From positions 1,798,001 to 1,862,000 of the forward strand of contig OY969581.1 in the NCBI GenBank assembly GCA_963701265.1: a stretch of DNA of 64,000 nt, given 5' to 3'. The position numbers and the translations under genes are program-made. Shown piece after piece: positions 32,861 to 40,929 of this stretch. The DNA is from VRUE01 sp963701265 (GTDB lineage: Bacteria; Actinomycetota; Thermoleophilia; Solirubrobacterales; 70-9). Under the pieces are notes generated by a model, which was not told the DNA's origin, searched no databases, and worked only from the letters and a program-made list of their open reading frames with translations. How positions within the stretch are numbered: the first letter of the stretch is position 1; the number at the start of each line of letters is the position of its first letter.

Positions 32861-34277
32861 CGTGCGGGGAGGCTATCCCGGCGGCGGTGCGGAGCTCCTC
32901 CACGCCCTCCTCGATGTAGGCACCGATTCGCTCGATATCGGCCATCGAGTCGCGGTCGCCGAGCAAGCCGAAGCCGATCGCGCCGTTGTAGCTGATGATC
33001 GCGATCGCCAGCGCGTGGCGGCGGGCGAGGAAGCCAACCGGGTAGACCTCGACCAGCTCGCGACCGCGCACGTAGAAGGGAATCTGCGGCCCCGGGAAGT
33101 TGGTTACCAGCAGGTTGAAGAGCCGGGTGGAGAAGTTGATCGCCGCGGTCGGGCCGAGCAGCAACGGCGGGGCAAAGTCGCGAAACCAGTCGTTGAGACC
33201 CCAGATCGCCTCCGCCCCGAGCGGTTGCTTGGAGGCCTTGAGATCGTCCATCGCCTTGGCGACGAAGTGCACGCGCTCGACCGGGTCGGCGATGCCGACG
33301 GGCAGCGGACCGCGCATCGCGGTCAGCTTGTTGCCGAGCTCACCGTGCTGGTCTTCGGTGCGGATCGAGACCGGCACCAGCGCCTGCAGCTCAATCCCCT
33401 CGGTGTCCAGCTCGCGGTCGAGCATCCAGCGGCGCAGGGCGCCGGCGGTCACCGCCAGGGTGACGTCGTTGACCGTGGCGCCGAGAACGTTCTTGAGCTC
33501 TTTGAACTCGTCGAGGTCGCAGCGGGCACCGTAGAAATTGCGGTGGGGGGAGATGTCGACGTTGAGCGGCACCTTCGGCGCCGGCTTGGTGAGGTTCCAA
33601 GTCACCTCCCAAAGGCCAGCGATTCCATCGGAGGCGCGTTTGCCGGCACGGCGCGGACTGCGGATAGCGGCGGCCAGCCAGCGCCCGGCGCGGACGAACA
33701 TCTGGCCGAAGCCGCGCACCGCATATCCCAGCAGCCCGGTGGGCGAGGGGACCTGCTTCGGCTCCCAGGGCGCTGGCTCCGGCACCGCCTCTGTCGTCGG
33801 CTCGACGTCGAAGAGCAGGACGCCGATGTCGACCGCGGAGATGCCGTCGGCCATCGCGTGGTGGGTCTTGTAGACGATCGCGAAACGGTCGTTCTCCATG
33901 CCCTCGACGAGGCAGAGTTCCCAGAGTGGCCGCGAGCGGTCCAGCGGCGGCGCGAAGGTCTCGGCGACGGCGGTGCGGAATTGATCATCGTCGCCAGGTG
34001 CGGCGAGCTTGCGGCGGCTGACGTGCTCGTGGACGTCGAACTCGGCGTGGTCGACCCAGAAGGGGCGACCCAAGCCCAGTGGTGGATAGGAAAGCCGCTG
34101 GCGCAGGCGCGGCAGCAGATGCAAGCGGCTGCGGATGCTGGCGAGGAACTCCTCGTGGCTGGGCGGCACGCCCTCGCAGACCAGCACGGCGCCGATCGCC
34201 ATGTGCCCGTTGGACTTCTCGTTGGCCAGAAACGACGTATCGAACGACGTCAGCCTGTCCATGTGACGCTGCGCCAC
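32790..34277 (-). CDS. WS/DGAT wax ester synthase / diacylglycerol acyltransferase
   Basis: 495 residues from a GTG at 34277. The start was chosen because AGGAGG lies four bases upstream; an ATG at 34262 is the alternative. The catalytic motif HHAMADG is at 139-145. Other family blocks are present: LDRSRPLWELCLVEG, GATVNDVTLAVTAGALRRWM and LVTNFPGPQIPFYVRGREL. It makes triacylglycerol and wax esters from acyl-CoA as carbon storage or cell-envelope lipid. It is inserted between smc and ftsY, normally neighbours, and its 3' end overlaps ftsY by 71 bases. Confidence 0.92.
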   Translation of the reverse strand: MAQRHMDRLTSFDTSFLANEKSNGHMAIGAVLVCEGVPPSHEEFLASIRSRLHLLPRLRQRLSYPPLGLGRPFWVDHAEFDVHEHVSRRKLAAPGDDDQFRTAVAETFAPPLDRSRPLWELCLVEGMENDRFAIVYKTHHAMADGISAVDIGVLLFDVEPTTEAVPEPAPWEPKQVPSPTGLLGYAVRGFGQMFVRAGRWLAAAIRSPRRAGKRASDGIAGLWEVTWNLTKPAPKVPLNVDISPHRNFYGARCDLDEFKELKNVLGATVNDVTLAVTAGALRRWMLDRELDTEGIELQALVPVSIRTEDQHGELGNKLTAMRGPLPVGIADPVERVHFVAKAMDDLKASKQPLGAEAIWGLNDWFRDFAPPLLLGPTAAINFSTRLFNLLVTNFPGPQIPFYVRGRELVEVYPVGFLARRHALAIAIISYNGAIGFGLLGDRDSMADIERIGAYIEEGVEELRTAAGIASPHDGDELAGDSRPGAASGPDGFVRG

Positions 34278-34364
34278 GGTCCCTCCTTTCCTTCCCCGCG
34301 GACAGCCTAGCGTGGTCCCCAATTCGGGAACGTTCTGTTTCCTTTAAGCGCTGGGGGCGGGGTT

Positions 34365-36854
34365 CTAGGCGGCTTCGGCGGAGTCGCGCGGTGACGCTGG
34401 AGCCGCGGGCTGCTCGCCGAGCACGCCGGCGCGAGGTCCTGAATCCTCGACCTCTGCCCCGTCCCCGTCTTCCTCGGCGACGCCGGCGAAGGGCGGCGGC
34501 ACTGCTACTTCCTCGGCCTTGACATCCTCGGCCTCTCCGCCGTCCTCAGCCACTTCACGCGGCAGGCGGCGGGAAACGACCTTGGTCACCCCATCGCCGC
34601 CCATGGTCACGCCGTAGAGCACGTCGGCGGCGTCCATCGTGCGCTTCTGATGGGTGACGATGACGAACTGGGCGCGGTCGGAGAAGCGCCTGATCAGCTG
34701 CAGGAAGCGATCGATGTTGGCGTCGTCGAGGGCGGCCTCGACCTCGTCGAGGATGTAGAAGGGGCACGGTCGAGCGAGGAAGACAGCGAAGACGAAGGCG
34801 ATCGCGACCAGCGACTTCTCGCCGCCGGAGAGCAGTGAGAGCTTGCGGGTCGACTTGCCCGCAGGGGTGACCTCGATCTCGACCCCGAGCTCCTCGCGCT
34901 GTTCTTCGGCCTCCTCGTCGCCCTCGTCGCCGTCGGCGCTCGCCTCCGTGCTCGCCTCCTCGGCGTCGCTCACGGGCCGCAAGCTGACCCGGCGCAGGCG
35001 GCCGCGGCCACCGGGGAAGAGATGCTCGACCATCTCCTCGAAGTTCTTCGCCGTCGCCTCGAAGGTCTGCTCGAAGGCGCGCTCGATCTCGCGGTCGATA
35101 TCGCGGATCAGCGCCTCCAGCTCGCGCATCCCCCGCTCGGTGTCCTCGCGCTGGGCCTGCAGCGACTCGACGTGCTCGCGGGCCTCCTCGTACTCCTGCT
35201 CGGCGAGCGGGTTTACCGGGCCGATCTGGGCGCGGCGGCGCTCCAGCCGCTCGAGCCGGCGATCGATCTCGGCCCGCTCCTCATCGCTCAGCGCCGCGGT
35301 CGCCGGCTCAATCTCCTCACCGAGCCGCTCCGCTATCGAGGCCAGCTCCTTGGCGGCCTCGGCTCGGCGGTCACCGAGGTGCGCCGCCTCGACCTCGACT
35401 TCGGTCAGCCGATCCGACGCGGTCTTCATCTCGGCCTGCAACTCGTACTCGCGCTGCGAACAGGCCCGCATCTCCTCCGCGATCTCGTCGCTGTCGCCCT
35501 CGCCGCCGACGACGAGCTGCTCGATTCGCTCGACCCGGGCCCGGATCGCGGCCTCGGCCGCGGTGGCGGCCGCGGCGGCAGCGCGAACGTCGTCAAGCAG
35601 TTCCTCGCCGCTGGCTAGACGCTTGCGCAACACCTCGCGGGCGCGCTCGCCGAGCAGGCCCTCGGCCCGGCGGGCGTGGCGTGTAGCGCGCTCGGCACCG
35701 CTCTGCACAGCGCCGAGAGCGGCCTCACGCGCCGCTTCGCTGGCATCGGCGGAACGGGCCCGGGCGAGCCCATCGGCCGCGCCGGCCAGGCCGGCGTCGA
35801 TCTCGTCGAGCTCCTCCTCCAGCTTGCGTGCCCGTTCGCCCGGCGCCGCGCTGCCACCGACGTCAAGTGTCAGCGGCCCCAGCTCGGCGCGCAGAGCCTC
35901 CAGGCGACCGGAGATATCGCCCTCGCGGTCAGAGAGGCCGGTGGCCCGGATCGCGATCCGCTGCTGCTCGCCGCGCAGTTTGGTCAGCAGGCCCCAGGCC
36001 TGGGTGCGCTCGCGGTCGCGGGCGGCGAAGCGCTCCTCGGCGGCGCGGCGTTTCTCGCTCACCTCGGCGAGGTTCTTCTCCAGCACCGCCCGCTGCGCCC
36101 GTGCCTCGCTTGCGGCTTTTTCCGCCGCGGCAGCGCGATCGGCACCGAAGCGCAGTTCCTCCGCCACCAGCTGCCCGCGCAGGCCAAGTTCCTCACGCTC
36201 GATCCGCGCTCCCAGCTCAGCCGCCTGGGCTTGGCGCTTGAGCGGGCGCAGGCGAGCCCGCGCCTCGCGCTCGAGGTCGAGGGCACGGTCCAGGTTGTCG
36301 CGGGCGGCGCGCAGCTTCAGCTCGGAGCGGCGGCGGCGCTTGCGGTGCTTGCCAAGGCCGGCAGCCTCCTCGATCAACAGCCGCCGTTCGCGTGGTTTCG
36401 AGTGAATGATCGACTCGACCCGGCCCTGGCTGATCACCGAGTGCATCTCGCGACCGAGGTTGGTGTCGGAGAGCACCTCGGTGACGTCGACGAGACGGCA
36501 GCGGGCGCCGTTGAGGCGGTAACCACCGTCACCGGAGCGATCGAGCGTGCGCTTGACCGCGACTTCGGAGAGCTCGGTCGCAGCGCGGCCCTCCGAGTTG
36601 TCGATCACGACCTCGACTTCGGCGGCGCGGCGCTGGCCGATGCCCTTGCCGCCGGCCGAGATCACGTCCTGCATCGAGGCACCGCGGATCGCGCCCGGGC
36701 TCTGCTCGCCGAGCGCCCAGAGCACGGCGTCGGTGATGTTCGACTTGCCGGAGCCGTTGGGGCCGACGATCACGCTGACGCCGGGCGAGAACTCCAGCTT
36801 CGCCCGCTCGGGGAACGACTTGAACCCCTTCATCTCGATTGATCTCAGATACAT
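34365..36854 (-). CDS. smc: SMC chromosome-organising ATPase, short form with no visible hinge
   Basis: 829 residues, against about 1150-1200 in ordinary SMC. The N-terminal head is intact: MYLRSIEMKGFKSF, Walker A GPNGSGKSN (31-39), a Q-loop region, and VISQGRVESIIHSKPRERRLLIEEAAGLGKHRKRR (to 174). The C-terminal head is intact: signature LSGGEKSLVAIAF (675-687), Walker B FYILDEVEAALDD (699-711), and the THQKRTM H-loop (734-740). Between them are only about 370 coiled-coil residues with one Pro/Gly break (about 327-340, LTLDVGGSAAPGE). No sequence resembling the globular hinge (about 150 residues) is seen. There is also an acidic insertion at about 630-655 and an acidic tail after 770. Context rnc-smc-(WS/DGAT)-ftsY-ffh is canonical. 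Confidence 0.9.
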   Translation of the reverse strand: MYLRSIEMKGFKSFPERAKLEFSPGVSVIVGPNGSGKSNITDAVLWALGEQSPGAIRGASMQDVISAGGKGIGQRRAAEVEVVIDNSEGRAATELSEVAVKRTLDRSGDGGYRLNGARCRLVDVTEVLSDTNLGREMHSVISQGRVESIIHSKPRERRLLIEEAAGLGKHRKRRRRSELKLRAARDNLDRALDLEREARARLRPLKRQAQAAELGARIEREELGLRGQLVAEELRFGADRAAAAEKAASEARAQRAVLEKNLAEVSEKRRAAEERFAARDRERTQAWGLLTKLRGEQQRIAIRATGLSDREGDISGRLEALRAELGPLTLDVGGSAAPGERARKLEEELDEIDAGLAGAADGLARARSADASEAAREAALGAVQSGAERATRHARRAEGLLGERAREVLRKRLASGEELLDDVRAAAAAATAAEAAIRARVERIEQLVVGGEGDSDEIAEEMRACSQREYELQAEMKTASDRLTEVEVEAAHLGDRRAEAAKELASIAERLGEEIEPATAALSDEERAEIDRRLERLERRRAQIGPVNPLAEQEYEEAREHVESLQAQREDTERGMRELEALIRDIDREIERAFEQTFEATAKNFEEMVEHLFPGGRGRLRRVSLRPVSDAEEASTEASADGDEGDEEAEEQREELGVEIEVTPAGKSTRKLSLLSGGEKSLVAIAFVFAVFLARPCPFYILDEVEAALDDANIDRFLQLIRRFSDRAQFVIVTHQKRTMDAADVLYGVTMGGDGVTKVVSRRLPREVAEDGGEAEDVKAEEVAVPPPFAGVAEEDGDGAEVEDSGPRAGVLGEQPAAPASPRDSAEAA

Positions 36855-36932
36855 GCGTTCTCTAGCTCCGACTCCGGTCCCTGGACCCTCGGCTGCCTAG
36901 CCTCGCGAGCGCATCGGACGCGATCAGCATCC

Positions 36933-37610
36933 CTAGTCCCCAAGCCGTTTCAGCGCCTGCTCGGCGGCGGCTTGCTCGGCCGCCTTCTTGCTCCGTCCCT
37001 CGCCTTCGCCGACTTGCTCGGCATCGACGATCGCCGCCACCTCGAACTTGCGCCGGTGCGGTGGCCCGGATTCCGCGGTCACCTCGTAGCTTACGCGCAG
37101 GTGTCGCCGCGCCAGTAACTCCTGCAGCGCCGACTTGAAGTCGATCCGCGTCTCGGCCGCATGCTCGATCCGTGGCTCGAAGGCCTGCGCCACGGCGGCG
37201 GCAACGCGGTCGAAGCCGAAGGCGAGGAAGCAGGCGCCGATCAAGGCCTCGGTCGCCTCCGGCAGCGGCCGCTCGCCGCTGAGCAGGACCTCGGCCGGGA
37301 TGCCGACCGGCATGTCCTCCGGCTCGTTTGCGCGCAGCATCTCGGGCACTCCGAGGTCACGGCCGACCTCGGCACAGGAGACGCCGCTGACCGCCTGGTT
37401 GTGGATCTTGGTCAAACCGCCGGCATCGACCTCGGGAAAGCGCTCGACCAGCTCGCGAGCGACGGCAAGGGCGAGCACGCTGTCACCGAGGTAGGCGAAG
37501 CGCTCGTAGGACTCGACCCGCACCTCGCTCCACGACGAGTGGGTCAGCGCCTGGCGGCGCAGCTCCTCCGGAAGTTCGGCGATCAGCTCGGCGAGGGTCG
37601 CGTCGCTCAC
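36933..37610 (-). CDS. rnc: Ribonuclease III with altered active-site residues
   Basis: 225 residues: an RNase III domain (1-145) and a C-terminal dsRNA-binding domain (DFKSALQELLARRHLRVSYEV...GRSKKAAEQAAAEQALKRL). The signature normally read ERLEFLGD is ERFAYLGD (36-43), so the second acidic residue is Ala. EGEL is AGGL (63-66), and the DAFEALIGA motif is EATEALIGA (118-126). Thus E36, D43 and E121 are kept, one Asp is Glu, and two Glu are lost. It processes rRNA and other dsRNA in relatives; activity here needs care. Four-base overlap with acpP. Confidence 0.9.
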   Translation of the reverse strand: MSDATLAELIAELPEELRRQALTHSSWSEVRVESYERFAYLGDSVLALAVARELVERFPEVDAGGLTKIHNQAVSGVSCAEVGRDLGVPEMLRANEPEDMPVGIPAEVLLSGERPLPEATEALIGACFLAFGFDRVAAAVAQAFEPRIEHAAETRIDFKSALQELLARRHLRVSYEVTAESGPPHRRKFEVAAIVDAEQVGEGEGRSKKAAEQAAAEQALKRLGD

Positions 37611-37852
37611 GCCGGCGCGTGCTCGAGCACAAAGTCGACGGCGTCGCCGACCGTCGCGATCTTGGCTGCCTGCTCCTCAGAGACGGAGATCCCGTAAGTG
37701 TCCTCCAGCTCCATCACCAGCTCGTAGAGATCGAGCGAGTCGGCGTCGAGGTCCTCCTTGAAGCGACTCCCCTCGCCGATCTTGGCGGCATCGATCTCGA
37801 GCTCCTCGGCAAGGTGGTTGCGGACCAGGGTGAGGACTTGCTCGCGACTCAT
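37607..37852 (-). CDS. acpP: Acyl carrier protein
   Basis: 81 residues from the ATG at 37852 (MSREQVLTLVRNHLAEELEI). The phosphopantetheine attachment site is S39 in DLDADSLDLYELVMELED, and the protein is acidic as usual. It carries acyl chains in fatty-acid synthesis. It lies 13 bases after plsX and overlaps rnc by four bases, the common plsX-acpP-rnc order. The extra open frame upstream of the ATG belongs to plsX. Confidence 0.96.
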   Translation of the reverse strand: MSREQVLTLVRNHLAEELEIDAAKIGEGSRFKEDLDADSLDLYELVMELEDTYGISVSEEQAAKIATVGDAVDFVLEHAPA

Positions 37853-37865
37853 TGCCGGGTTCCTA

Positions 37866-38897
37866 TCACGCGCCGTCCACCTCGGCACGGCCAGCGAGCT
37901 CGCCGCGGCCGGCGCCCCCGGTCTGCAGCAACGTGGCCGTGCACCCGACCGCGTCGACCTCGACGCAGCGGGCGGCAAGGCGGATCGCGTTGGCGATTCC
38001 CTCGGCGCCGGAGCTGCCGTGGCCGACGACGGCGATGCCGCGCAGTCCGAGCAGGATCGCGCCGCCGGTCGTGTCCGGATGCAGCTCGCGCCGCAGGCCG
38101 CCCAAGGCGGGCCGCATCAGCAGACCGCCGAGCGAGGCCAGCGGGTTGGCGCGCGCCGCATCGCGGATCGCCCCGGTGACGGTCTTTGCCGTGCCCTCCA
38201 TCAGCTTCAGCGAGACGTTGCCGGTAAAGCCGTCAGTGACGACCACGTCGGCGGCGCCGCCGGGCAGGTCACGGCCCTCGACGTTGCCGATGAAATCGAT
38301 CCCGGTCGTGGTGGCAAGGACGTCATTGGCCGCGACCACCTCCTCGCGCCCCTTGCCCGCCTCCTCGCCGACCGAGAGCAGGCCGACCCGCGGCCGCGCG
38401 ATCCCAAGCACCGCCTCGCTGAAAGCGGCGCCGAGGAAGGCGAACTGGACCAGGTGCTGAGCCCGCACCTCGACGTTGGCGCCGACGTCGAGGAAGAGCA
38501 CCGGCTTGCCCGGAACCGGAAGCTGCACCGCCAGCGCCGGCCGCTGCACGCCCTTGAGGCGGCGCAGGCCAAAGGTGGCGGCAGCCATCGTCGCCCCGGT
38601 CGAGCCCGGGCTGACCATCGCCGCGGAGCGCCCCTCGGCGACATCGGCAGCAGCGCGCACGACAGAGGTCTCCTTCTTCGCTCGCACCGCAGCGACCGGG
38701 TCCTCCTCATTGCCAATCCACTCACTCGTCGGCACAACCTCGATGCCGGCGACCCCAGCAAGTCCCAATTCCTCCGGCGGCCCGAACACCCGCAAGCGAA
38801 TTCCATCTGCAGCTGCGGCACGCGCACCCTGAGCCAGCACCTCGAAGCCCTGCTCCGCCCCAAAACCATCCAGGGCGACGGTGACGCCCTCAGGCAT
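37866..38897 (-). CDS. plsX: Phosphate acyltransferase PlsX
   Basis: 343 residues. Makes acyl-phosphate from acyl-ACP for phospholipid synthesis. Motifs: VTVALDGFGAEQGFEVLAQGA (DxxGGD-like opening, here DGFGAE), MVSPGSTGATMAAATFGL, VLFLDVGANVEVRAQHLVQFAFLGAAFSEAVLGI, RVGLLSVGEEAGKG, VVVTDGFTGNVSLKLMEG and GGAILLGLRGIAVVGHGSS. Directly downstream of rpmF (2-base gap). The first motif departs from the usual MDxMGGDxAP. Confidence 0.94.
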   Translation of the reverse strand: MPEGVTVALDGFGAEQGFEVLAQGARAAAADGIRLRVFGPPEELGLAGVAGIEVVPTSEWIGNEEDPVAAVRAKKETSVVRAAADVAEGRSAAMVSPGSTGATMAAATFGLRRLKGVQRPALAVQLPVPGKPVLFLDVGANVEVRAQHLVQFAFLGAAFSEAVLGIARPRVGLLSVGEEAGKGREEVVAANDVLATTTGIDFIGNVEGRDLPGGAADVVVTDGFTGNVSLKLMEGTAKTVTGAIRDAARANPLASLGGLLMRPALGGLRRELHPDTTGGAILLGLRGIAVVGHGSSGAEGIANAIRLAARCVEVDAVGCTATLLQTGGAGRGELAGRAEVDGA

Positions 38898-38899
38898 CG

Positions 38900-39115
38900 C
38901 TACTCAGCAGCGTCAGGCGAGGGCGCAGTCGGCTCGGCAATCGGGTGTTTGATCACCTCGCGCCCGGCGTAGGTCCCACAAGTGGGACACACCCGATGCG
39001 GCAAACGCGGGCTGTGACAGCGCGGGCACTGATTAAGCCGCGCCTTACCCGCCTTGTGATTGGCCCGCCGCTTGTCGCGCCGAGCACTAGAAGTTCTCTT
39101 CTTCGGGACAGCCAT
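38900..39115 (-). CDS. rpmF: Ribosomal protein bL32, zinc-binding form
   Basis: 71 residues: MAVPKKRTSSARRDKRRANHKAGKARLNQCPRCHSPRLPHRVCPTCGTYAGREVI. The four cysteines (CxxC...CxxC) bind zinc. The Ala/Pro/Glu tail after residue 60 is a small extension. Part of the DUF177-rpmF-plsX-acpP-rnc operon. Confidence 0.97.
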   Translation of the reverse strand: MAVPKKRTSSARRDKRRANHKAGKARLNQCPRCHSPRLPHRVCPTCGTYAGREVIKHPIAEPTAPSPDAAE

Positions 39116-39156
39116 GAGCAGTGGCGCATGGTAGCGGGTTGCTGGCCCTCGCTGCC

Positions 39157-39675
39157 CTACTCCAGCTTTAGCTCCCTGAGCTTTGCCCAGCGGGGGTCGG
39201 GCCCCGCATCGTGGTCATGCTCGGCCGGGTCGGCATCGTTGAGCGACTCACCGCAGACCTGGCAGAGGCCGGCGCAGTCGGTGCGACAAAGGAACTGATT
39301 GGGAATCGCCAGCACCGCCGCGTCATGCGCCCAGCGACCGAGGTCGAGCTCGTCGTCGACGACGTAAGGGCTGAGCAGCTCCTCGTCCTCGGTGTTTTCC
39401 TGGGCCACCTCACGGGCGTCGACCTCCGCCTCCAGCACGGCCCCCTCCAGGCAGCGCATGCAGGGCCCCTCGATCCGAGCCGGGAAGCGCAGGCGAAAGG
39501 CGTAGCCGCCGCTGGGACGCGAGACGTCAAGGCGGACCGGAACGGAGTCCGGCGAGACGTAGGCCTGACCCGCCAGCTCGAGCGGCTCCAGGTCCACCGG
39601 CAACTCCAACCGCCGTCCCTCGCCGTGGGACAGCGAGAGCCGCGCGAGATCGATGATCGTTGACGATTGCGCCAT
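39157..39675 (-). CDS. DUF177 / YceD family protein
   Basis: 172 residues from the ATG at 39675, with a GGAG site shortly upstream. Motifs: LELPVDLEPLELAGQAYVSPDSVPVRLDVSR, FRLRFPARIEGPCMRCLEGA, and the C-terminal zinc-like CRTDCAGLCQVCGESLNDADP. The family is always next to rpmF and is needed for 23S rRNA or L32-related ribosome assembly in several organisms. The adjacent gene on the plus strand is divergent. Confidence 0.93.
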   Translation of the reverse strand: MAQSSTIIDLARLSLSHGEGRRLELPVDLEPLELAGQAYVSPDSVPVRLDVSRPSGGYAFRLRFPARIEGPCMRCLEGAVLEAEVDAREVAQENTEDEELLSPYVVDDELDLGRWAHDAAVLAIPNQFLCRTDCAGLCQVCGESLNDADPAEHDHDAGPDPRWAKLRELKLE

Positions 39676-39743
39676 GGAAATGCTCCCTCCGCTTCGGCCG
39701 GGCTTACGATGAGCCCTCCCGACGAGATTACGGAATAGGTCAA

Positions 39744-40229
39744 TTGGACTGGACACCCGAGGTCTACCTGGAGCGGATCCGCACGCAGATCCCCCGCTAT
39801 GACGAACTGCAGGAGCAGGCGATCGCCGCGATCCCCTTCCCACCCGAGCGCGTGCTCGAGCTCGGCATGGGCACCGGCGAGACCACCCGCCGCCTGATCG
39901 AGGCCCATCCCGACGCCTGGGTAGTCGGCCTCGACTCCAGCCCCGACATGGTCTTCCGCGCCCGCCAGGACTACGACGACGTGCAGTTGGCCCGCATGGA
40001 GGACCCCCTCCCCGACGGCCCCTGGGACCTGGTCATCTCCGTCCTAGCCACCGCCGAGCTGAACGACGACCAACTCCAAGCCCTCTGTCGCCGAGTGCGA
40101 GAGCAATCTCGCGCGTTCGTGATCGCCGACGCCTTCGACCCGGAGCAGCGCGAGAAGCTCATCGCTTGGACCAGCGGCCAAGTCACCTGGCAGGCCGACG
40201 GCCTTGCCGTGCTGGCAGCCACCTACTGA
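39744..40229 (+). CDS. Class I SAM-dependent methyltransferase
   Basis: 161 residues from a TTG at 39744 (LDWTPEVYLERIRTQIPRYDELQEQAI). Motif I is VLELGMGTGETTRRLIEAHPDAWVVGLDSSPDMV, followed by LPDGPWDLVISVLATAELNDDQL (motif II region). It ends early for a class I methyltransferase, after TSGQVTWQADGLAVLAATY, so the last strands look incomplete but plausible. The frame is open back to 39660, overlapping the DUF177 start region. Substrate unknown. Confidence 0.8.
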   Translation: MDWTPEVYLERIRTQIPRYDELQEQAIAAIPFPPERVLELGMGTGETTRRLIEAHPDAWVVGLDSSPDMVFRARQDYDDVQLARMEDPLPDGPWDLVISVLATAELNDDQLQALCRRVREQSRAFVIADAFDPEQREKLIAWTSGQVTWQADGLAVLAATY

Positions 40230-40253
40230 TCGGGGAGGGAAGCTTCGGGTGAG

Positions 40254-40327
40254 AGGGAGGGCAAGCCCCTCCCAAAACACTCCAGCGAGGCTCCTGCCGA
40301 GCGTTTTGGGAGGGGCTTGCCCTCCCT
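40254..40327. repeat. Long perfect inverted repeat (REPIN-like), probable bidirectional terminator
   Basis: A 25-base arm at 40254-40278 is perfectly complementary to 40303-40327, with a 24-base loop. Each arm is itself a small palindrome (GGGAGGG pairs with CCCTCCC), so the unit is two inverted hairpins separated by a linker. It lies between the convergent methyltransferase and sepIVA genes, six bases past the sepIVA stop. It could terminate both transcripts, or be a REPIN-type repeat. Its loop is unrelated to the core of the 148-base elements at 48 kb and 63 kb. Confidence 0.8.
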
Positions 40328-40333
40328 CCCGCG

Positions 40334-40825
40334 CTACTGCTGCTCTTGCTCGTCGAGATCCGGCACCGGCTGCTGCTCCTCATCCCTGCCAGCCAGTCGA
40401 TCTCGACCCCGCTGCACCGCAGCGAGGAACTTCTGAAGGTTGACCTCAAGCGTGTTGAGGATCTCGTCGGCGTAGTCCTCGGCGCCAAGACGAATCTCCC
40501 GCTCACGCGCCCGCGCGTCCTCGACGATCTCGTCGGCGGCGCGCTCGGCCTGCTTGGTGACCTCCTCGTCGGAGATCAGGCGGGCCTGCTGCTCGCGCGC
40601 CTCGCGCACGATGCGCTCGGCCTCACGCTTGGCCTCGGCCAGCATCTCCTGGCGCTCCTTGACGATCCAGCGCGCCTGCTTGATCTCCTCGGGGATCGTC
40701 GCCCGCATCTGGTCGAGCAGGTCGTAGATCTCCTCGCGATCGACACGAACCTGGTCGGTGAGTGGCACCGGCCGGGCGTTGTGCACGACATCGTCGAGCT
40801 TGTCTATTAGAACGAGAACGTCCAT
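40334..40825 (-). CDS. DivIVA-like septation protein (SepIVA type)
   Basis: 163 residues. The N-terminal MDVLVLIDKLDDVVHNARPVPLTDQVRVDREEIYDLLDQMRATIPEEI precedes a long coiled coil (about 50-145) rich in Glu, Arg and Ala, and an acidic tail. The sequence and its place between coaD and DUF177-rpmF match mycobacterial SepIVA (Rv2927c), a DivIVA-domain protein required for septation. Proteins of this group are often mislabelled as ATP synthase subunit B-like because of the coil. Orthology is by context and motif, not by a search. Confidence 0.85.
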   Translation of the reverse strand: MDVLVLIDKLDDVVHNARPVPLTDQVRVDREEIYDLLDQMRATIPEEIKQARWIVKERQEMLAEAKREAERIVREAREQQARLISDEEVTKQAERAADEIVEDARAREREIRLGAEDYADEILNTLEVNLQKFLAAVQRGRDRLAGRDEEQQPVPDLDEQEQQ

Positions 40826-40929
40826 CAGGAGGTCGTAAGCCTACGTGTCAGAGCCATCTTCGGTGAAGAACGGGTTATTTCCTCGGCTTTTTGCAAGCTC
40901 TCGCCCACTCCACGCCGCATCGGAAAAGC

